Shown one piece after another: positions 59,168 to 64,000 of a stretch of 64,000 bases of DNA (position 1 is the first letter of the stretch; the number at the start of each line of letters is the position of its first letter). Under the pieces are notes generated by a model. That model searched no databases and was not told the origin of the DNA. It saw only the letters and a list, made by a program, of their open reading frames with translations. The position numbers and the translations under genes are program-made. The DNA is from Diogma glabrata (Eukaryota; Arthropoda; Insecta; Diptera; Cylindrotomidae): NCBI GenBank assembly GCA_963693315.1, contig OY856186.1, positions 460,707,272 through 460,771,271 on the forward strand. The letters run 5' to 3'.

Positions 59168-60671
59168 TGTAACGTCACCTTCCACGCAGCGCTATATTTA
59201 TTTTTTAAGTGGGACGAGCCTTTGTCTCAAACGTTCTGATGAAGTGTATTCTTTGATTAATATCTTCACACAAAACTGCAATATCTAAAAACACATAAAC
59301 ACAATGAATAAAGAAAAACAAAATAAATTAAATTTCAACAATTATTTTCCCATTTAATCAACTATAATTTTGTTAGTGTTGGTGGTCTGATTCGAAGCCA
59401 CTCTTGCCGGTATGAACTTTTAAACTAACAGTTCACTTAAATATAAAAAGAAAATATCTAACCTACGGAATATACTCGTTTGCACCCACACGAGTCCAAA
59501 TCTTGGGCATCTCTTAACTTCCCTAAAATTAATCTAACATTTTGTACGGAACACAAAGAGAAAAATCTACAAATTCAACATTAATATTTAATAAGATAAA
59601 ATAAATTGAGATAACTTGCTTGGATCTGTTGCTGATGTCTTCTGATGACCAGATGCCTTTAAAACATTCCTTGAATTTAGGTGTACACCCACTAGATTTG
59701 AATTCAATGCCAGCACTATCAAAACTATGAATTTCTATCCAAATCTCTCTCTTTGCCTCATCAAATTTATTCTACGTGTCAAATGAATTATCCAAATTTA
59801 TTTCTGCACCATGCCGAAATACGTCAATGATGATATATTTAATAATTTTGAGTGTTTCCTGTTTCTTTAGCGATAATATTACTTTGGTGAACTCATCCTT
59901 ATACAATTGCTCTAACAGACTGCCTTAACTTATCCAATGTTGCTTCCCGTTGCAAAATAAAGTTTTACTGTCGGGGAACGAAACATGCTTTCACCATCAC
60001 AATCTGCAAACACTTAATTATTTCCTTTTAGCTTTATCACTTGGAATTTATTCATAAGGAAGAAATTAAAAAATTTTTTATTTAACACATGTATATTTGG
60101 TTCTTCTCTATTTTTTTACAGCCTTATCCGTACAAAAATCGAAATACTTTCTACAAAAATGCTTACATGTTTTTTTTGTACATTTTGCTTTTACAAAATT
60201 TAGAATAAAATGAAATGATCTGGCTTTTCCAAAAAAAAAGAAAAACGAAAACGTTTTCTTGAGAACTTAACACAGAATGAATTTACATTATTTTTTTCTA
60301 AAAAAATCAACTCTGAAAATTATTTTGTTGAAGCACAAAAAAAAATTACCTCTCAAAATTGGAAAAACGTGATTTTTTCTCCTTTGACATCTTCTCAAAA
60401 AAATGAAAATATCAAATCGGATAGTACTGAAAATTCAACAAAGATCAATAACGACAACGACATCTGTTCGCTAGAATTGGAATTAAAACTGAGTACGTTC
60501 GTTTGCTTTCTATAGTATATACAAAATTTAACTAGCAGTTAAGTTTTAGAAAATTTTAAAATTATTATTAATGTAAAAATAAACGGAAACTAATGAAATA
60601 CATTTTTATTGAATTGAAAACGAAGAGGAATTTGGTTTTATTATTGTTTTGCGATTATTGCGATCGTTACA
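59168..60671 (-). repeat. Putative LTR of the gag-fragment element
   Basis: The PBS-side border (59,168) is TGTAACG. The only matching inverse end I found is CGTTACA at 60,665-60,671, giving an LTR of 1,504 bp. No second LTR is in the window, so the far border is a guess. A long open frame at 60,219-60,515 lies inside it. Confidence 0.45.
60219..60515 (+). other. Unexplained open frame of 98 codons without ATG start
   Basis: Open between TGA 60,216 and TAG 60,513. It reads as a plausible hydrophilic protein (KKEKRKRFLENLTQNEF, then SENYFVEAQKKITSQNWK, then an Asn/Ser/Asp-rich tail). A TTTACAAAATTTAG acceptor-like sequence precedes it, but an in-frame stop lies between. No known similarity. 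Confidence 0.25.
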
Positions 60672-63034
60672 CCATGAATTCAAGGTAAAAATCAAGATTT
60701 CTACTCTTGAAATCACGAAAACGTCGCCATCCCCTCCATGACAGAAAACCACCGAACTACTTCCACTTATTAAACTGTATCTGGGATCGAGATACCCACA
60801 GTCACTGGCGTCAAGACCGATGATGTAACGTTTGCTTTCGGTGTGGTTAAATAATGCATCGGATCAACAACTGTCCTAATCTTATTTCCGACCTTAATGT
60901 GAAATTCCGAGTTCTTCTCTTCACAATAAACCTAATCATTTAGTCACTAAAATCATCCAAAATATTTGGAAATTCTAAATTGAAATCATTCATTAAATGC
61001 CTAATTATCGTTTTCTAATCAAAAAAAAAAAAACAAATTATTTTGTTTAGTAACCAACAACCTTTTACCAAACACTTACAAACAACAATTTTTAATTCAT
61101 ACTCACACATAAACTACGACATAATTATTGCCGATGGTATTACTATACACGATTTTTATAATTTAATCCCTTTCGTTTTTACTAAATTGTTTGTATTGGT
61201 GCTGTACGTCATCATTAAATATCTAAGTAAATCCATTAAAGTTGTCGTGGGGAGTGATGTCATTTAAAAATTGGTTTGGTAGGTTGAATTGTTTACAGCA
61301 ATAACTAAATATGAATAAATGATTCAATAAACAATTAACTATTACTTTTATACTTTAAGTAAAATAAAAGAAACAAAGTAATAAGAATAACCTAATTTTC
61401 AAAATAATATTCTTATTGCCTTGTTGGTTTAACATAGAATAGGTTAAAATTTAAATAGGCAACAGCTGAATAGTCTATTCGCAATTTATTTTATTTAAAA
61501 ATTAAAATCAAAACAATCCAACCCTATTGCCATCTATGGCCAAACATGATTATATCCACAATCAAATTTTGTCTTTTAATATTAATTATAATAAACTTTT
61601 TGACTTTGGTAGTCGTCTTCCGCCTTCAGCATAGTATATTTACAAGATATTTTCTACTCGGGAAAGCAGTCGGCTTTTGCTTAAAATAGAAAAAGGTCAT
61701 ACAATTGTGTCTGATGTTCCCTTCTGGAACTATAAAATTAAAATCAAAAAAGTAAACGTGGAAGTGCCCATGTTTGTTATAATTTGGTTTGTATTGTTTT
61801 GTGTGATGTGATAAATATTAAAAGTCTTTGAAGCATTCCAAAAGTGTTATATTATATCTAATTAAAAATGAATCAAGGAATGCAAAGTTAAATTTATAAG
61901 TATCAAAAATAAAAGAAATAAGTAATCATATCAGTATGGCTTCGGTTTCCTTCTGAAACTTTTCAAATTAAAACTCTGAAGCATTAAGCCTTACGGTGAT
62001 TTTTGTAATAAGTTAAGTAAAATGTTGCACTGCTTAAACTCAAAAATAAGTATAAATTAAAAATGAACTAAATTATCGAATAAATGGTACTAGTTAAAAT
62101 AATTCACATATTATTATGTATTAAGATTGAAAATTAAAAAAAATAAAAAACATCAGGTTATATTACAACCATGTATCTATATGTAGCATTTTGTGATCGA
62201 ATATAATCTGTGTTAAGATAATTTGGAGTGTTTTTTTTCTTTAAAAATTGACTGATAACCGCACTTCCATAGTGTTATATAGATTCCTTTCCTTCAGTGA
62301 AAAAAATCAAATAAAACAAGATAAGAAAAGAAGGAAAAACCTTATAATCACGCTTCGCTCGACCGCCATCATTTTTTTTGACTCGCCAAAGGCAATTCAA
62401 TGTTGTGGTTGATTCGGTTGAATATATTGGATATACCTAATTGCACGTCATACCGGAGAACTAAGTTAATCATACCTGGAAGATTTTTTTTAAATGGATT
62501 ATACCTGTTGGATTATAATGCATTCCCAGCAAGTAATGAACAAGATGGCCGGCGGAAATCAGCAGCGCAAACACGAAGGATTGAGTTAATTTGTAAAACA
62601 AATGTCAGTGAGTCGATTTTAACTTTCATACTTATTTACTATATGTTTTTTTTTAATGAGGCTGTAGATAGTTAGATATTTATTGTTTATTTATAAGAAT
62701 TTAAATGTTTCCATTGTCATGGCGATTGTCAATTGTTTTTTTTTATCAGATTTATTTTTTGATTTTTACGAAATTGAAACACTAACGTAAATTTTTTTTT
62801 CGGTGCTTTAATGATTAGAGTATTATTTTTACGTAATCCCATGATTGTAATAATTGTAAACTCACTTACATTTCTTCAGACTAACTTAAGAGAGTCTATA
62901 TGGGGTAATTGTAATATTTTTTTTCCAGCAGTTGATTCTTAACAATTTTCAGCCAAATTTGGAAATTTAAAATCAAAATGAGCGGTTGCAATCATATATT
63001 ATACTCATCGAGTATAAGTTTCTTTAGCAACGCA
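60672..63034. other. Gene-free AT-rich region
   Basis: I see no supported gene. Frames at 61,043-61,267 and 62,400-62,675 have no recognised domain; the second has a mixed-composition protein (ASNEQDGRRKSAAQTRR) and a slightly higher GC patch at 62,330-62,600. Confidence 0.5.
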
Positions 63035-63115
63035 TCGGGTGAGATAGCTTAATTAGAACACTGAGGCTGTGGATGATCGATCTCTCTCGTCGTGCGATTT
63101 TGGATCCCAGCGTTT
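63035..63115 (+). other. tRNA-like segment (possible SINE head)
   Basis: GATAGCTTAATTAGAACACT resembles a tRNA box A (TRGC..ARYNGG) and GATTTTGGATCCC resembles a degraded box B. Spacing is about 45 bp. It is not a functional tRNA: the acceptor stem does not pair. Confidence 0.35.
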
Positions 63116-63279
63116 CTTTTTTATTTAGAAGACACTCTCCGTAAAATACCTTTGTTGATGGCCAATATCCCTGCCAAAATTGAAGCCTGGCAGCTGAGAA
63201 ACTATCCTATGAAGTCAGAAGTGTCTAGCAAAGGGGGATAATACTCTAAGGAAGATCAGGAGTGAGCCATTACAAAGAT

Positions 63280-63297
63280 TGGCGCCGAAACAGGGAC
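63280..63297 (+). other. Primer-binding site candidate for lysine tRNA
   Basis: TGGCGCCGAAACAGGGAC differs at two of 18 positions from the standard tRNA-Lys3 type site. It lies five bases after CCATTACA, a possible LTR end. About 60 bases downstream, ATG (63,356) opens MSKINPAGADVSF and stops, perhaps the start of a dead gag. The LTR start is not located; TGTAATA at 62,846 or 62,911 are candidates. Confidence 0.5.
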
Positions 63298-63504
63298 CTG
63301 AAGTGAGGTGCCAACGAGTTAGAAGAGTTTATGTTTTGTAAATTCTTTTTCACAATGAGTAAAATTAATCCCGCAGGGGCAGATGTTTCTTTTTAAGAAC
63401 TCTGACGGGTATTACGACCCTGCGTACCCCAGTAGTGTGAATGTCCTAGTGCGAATGGGTTGTAATTTTTACTAGTGTGAATCGGAGTGAAAATGAGATT
63501 ACAA

Positions 63505-63575
63505 GGTTGTATGTTGCATGATTAAATGTTGCATGAGTGTTGCAGGTTTAGATGTTGCATGAGTTTGTATGTTGA
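63505..63575 (+). repeat. Short ATGTTGCATGA repeats
   Basis: ATGTTGCATGA occurs three times within about 70 bp with intervening TTTA or GTTTGTATG. Confidence 0.7.
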
Positions 63576-63579
63576 CTGT

Positions 63580-64000
63580 TATTTTTTTTTATTTACTCAT
63601 TGTGTTGAATAATTTATTCGAAACTTACATATGCAGGGGTGTGATGACTAGCTCTGAGAGAAGGTATTTCAACGGGGTCTACGATTCTCCACCTCGTTTA
63701 AGGTGAAGAACTTGGTTTTTGGAGATCAAGCAGGGTGATTTGAATCATGTCTGAATAGGAAAATGCTGAGACATGGTAGTTGGTAAGCCACGCTCCGACC
63801 TACAGTAATGCTTCATCTTCACTGGATTTCCGAAGAGATCCGGATTCTTCACCAATTGTGCTCTTACTTTATTCTCGGTACTTCATTTTGACGTCTCAAC
63901 ACCGGGTAGCTGGTCGTGCTCTCGGTCGGAACAGAACCGGAGAAGTGAGAAAATGCTGGACTTTGGCTGTTTTCTAAGCTATAGCCAGACTCAATCTGAT
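63580..64000. other. Right edge, nothing recognised
   Basis: GC is somewhat higher than in the rest of the window. The 65-codon frame at 63,780-63,977 has no known domain. It may be internal sequence of the LTR element whose primer site lies at 63,280. Confidence 0.4.

Noticed and set aside
62400..62675. 91-codon ORF as a host gene
   Set aside because: No domain, no splice or codon support; left as unassigned sequence.
63035..63115. Functional tRNA gene
   Set aside because: Box A and B are only approximate and the acceptor and anticodon stems do not form.
63280..63297. Retroviral provirus, because of the lysine-tRNA primer site
   Set aside because: Insect LTR retrotransposons use the same primer; no env, gag or pol is visible.

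Overview
This is a eukaryotic window, very AT-rich, from an arthropod and most likely an insect. The basis is its transposon families (Helitron, hAT, Gypsy, CR1/Jockey-like LINEs, Tc1/mariner, Harbinger MITEs), one 72-bp GT-AG intron, and the codon usage. I recognise no ordinary host gene. Nearly everything that can be assigned is transposable-element DNA, often nested two or three deep.

1-9,767: an apparent Helitron on the + strand. It has a TC start at 40, a helicase tail at 8,868-9,074, and a hairpin plus CTAG end at 9,767. A minus-strand LINE (about 1,876-7,600) interrupts it. The LINE's reverse transcriptase is itself split by a 2.27-kb inverted-repeat element (3,451-5,716) with a 3-bp target duplication.

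9,768-12,601: repeat debris, including a 209-bp near-perfect palindrome and a second Helitron-like 5' end.

12,602-30,242: a hAT transposon with an exact 8-bp target duplication (ATTACGCT), a 77-bp minisatellite of about 13 copies next to its left end, and a broken ZMYM/TTF-type transposase. Inserted into that transposase is an 11,975-bp LTR element (17,158-29,132). Its LTRs are 3,965 bp each, it has a 4-bp duplication (CATT) and an 18-nt primer-binding site matching lysine tRNA, and it has no recognisable gag or pol. Two insertions inside the transposase can be subtracted exactly and the reading frame reappears across both junctions.

30,250-35,535: decayed Helitron helicase pieces, a 200-N assembly gap (33,319-33,518) and a second LINE relic.

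35,700-55,470: seven long (TA)n arrays with transposons inserted into or between them: a hAT-like element holding a Harbinger MITE; a near-complete young Gypsy element (38,761-45,086) with a SAP domain in Gag and a likely -1 frameshift site; a 3.9-kb inverted-repeat element holding LINE and mariner debris; a 3.06-kb element with inverted repeats of about 600 bp and a DDE-like transposase I cannot assign to a superfamily; and a 2.26-kb Tc1/mariner-type element.

55,470-64,000: a CCCGGG-rich hAT-like end; a fragment resembling a Crypton tyrosine recombinase with an intron, lying between two hairpins; a Gag fragment with leader, primer site and LTR on the minus strand; and, at the right edge, a + strand lysine-tRNA primer-binding site that may start another LTR element.

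The genes do not form a pathway. They are mobile-element genes at different stages of decay. The layout suggests heterochromatin or a transposon-trap locus, which is inference.
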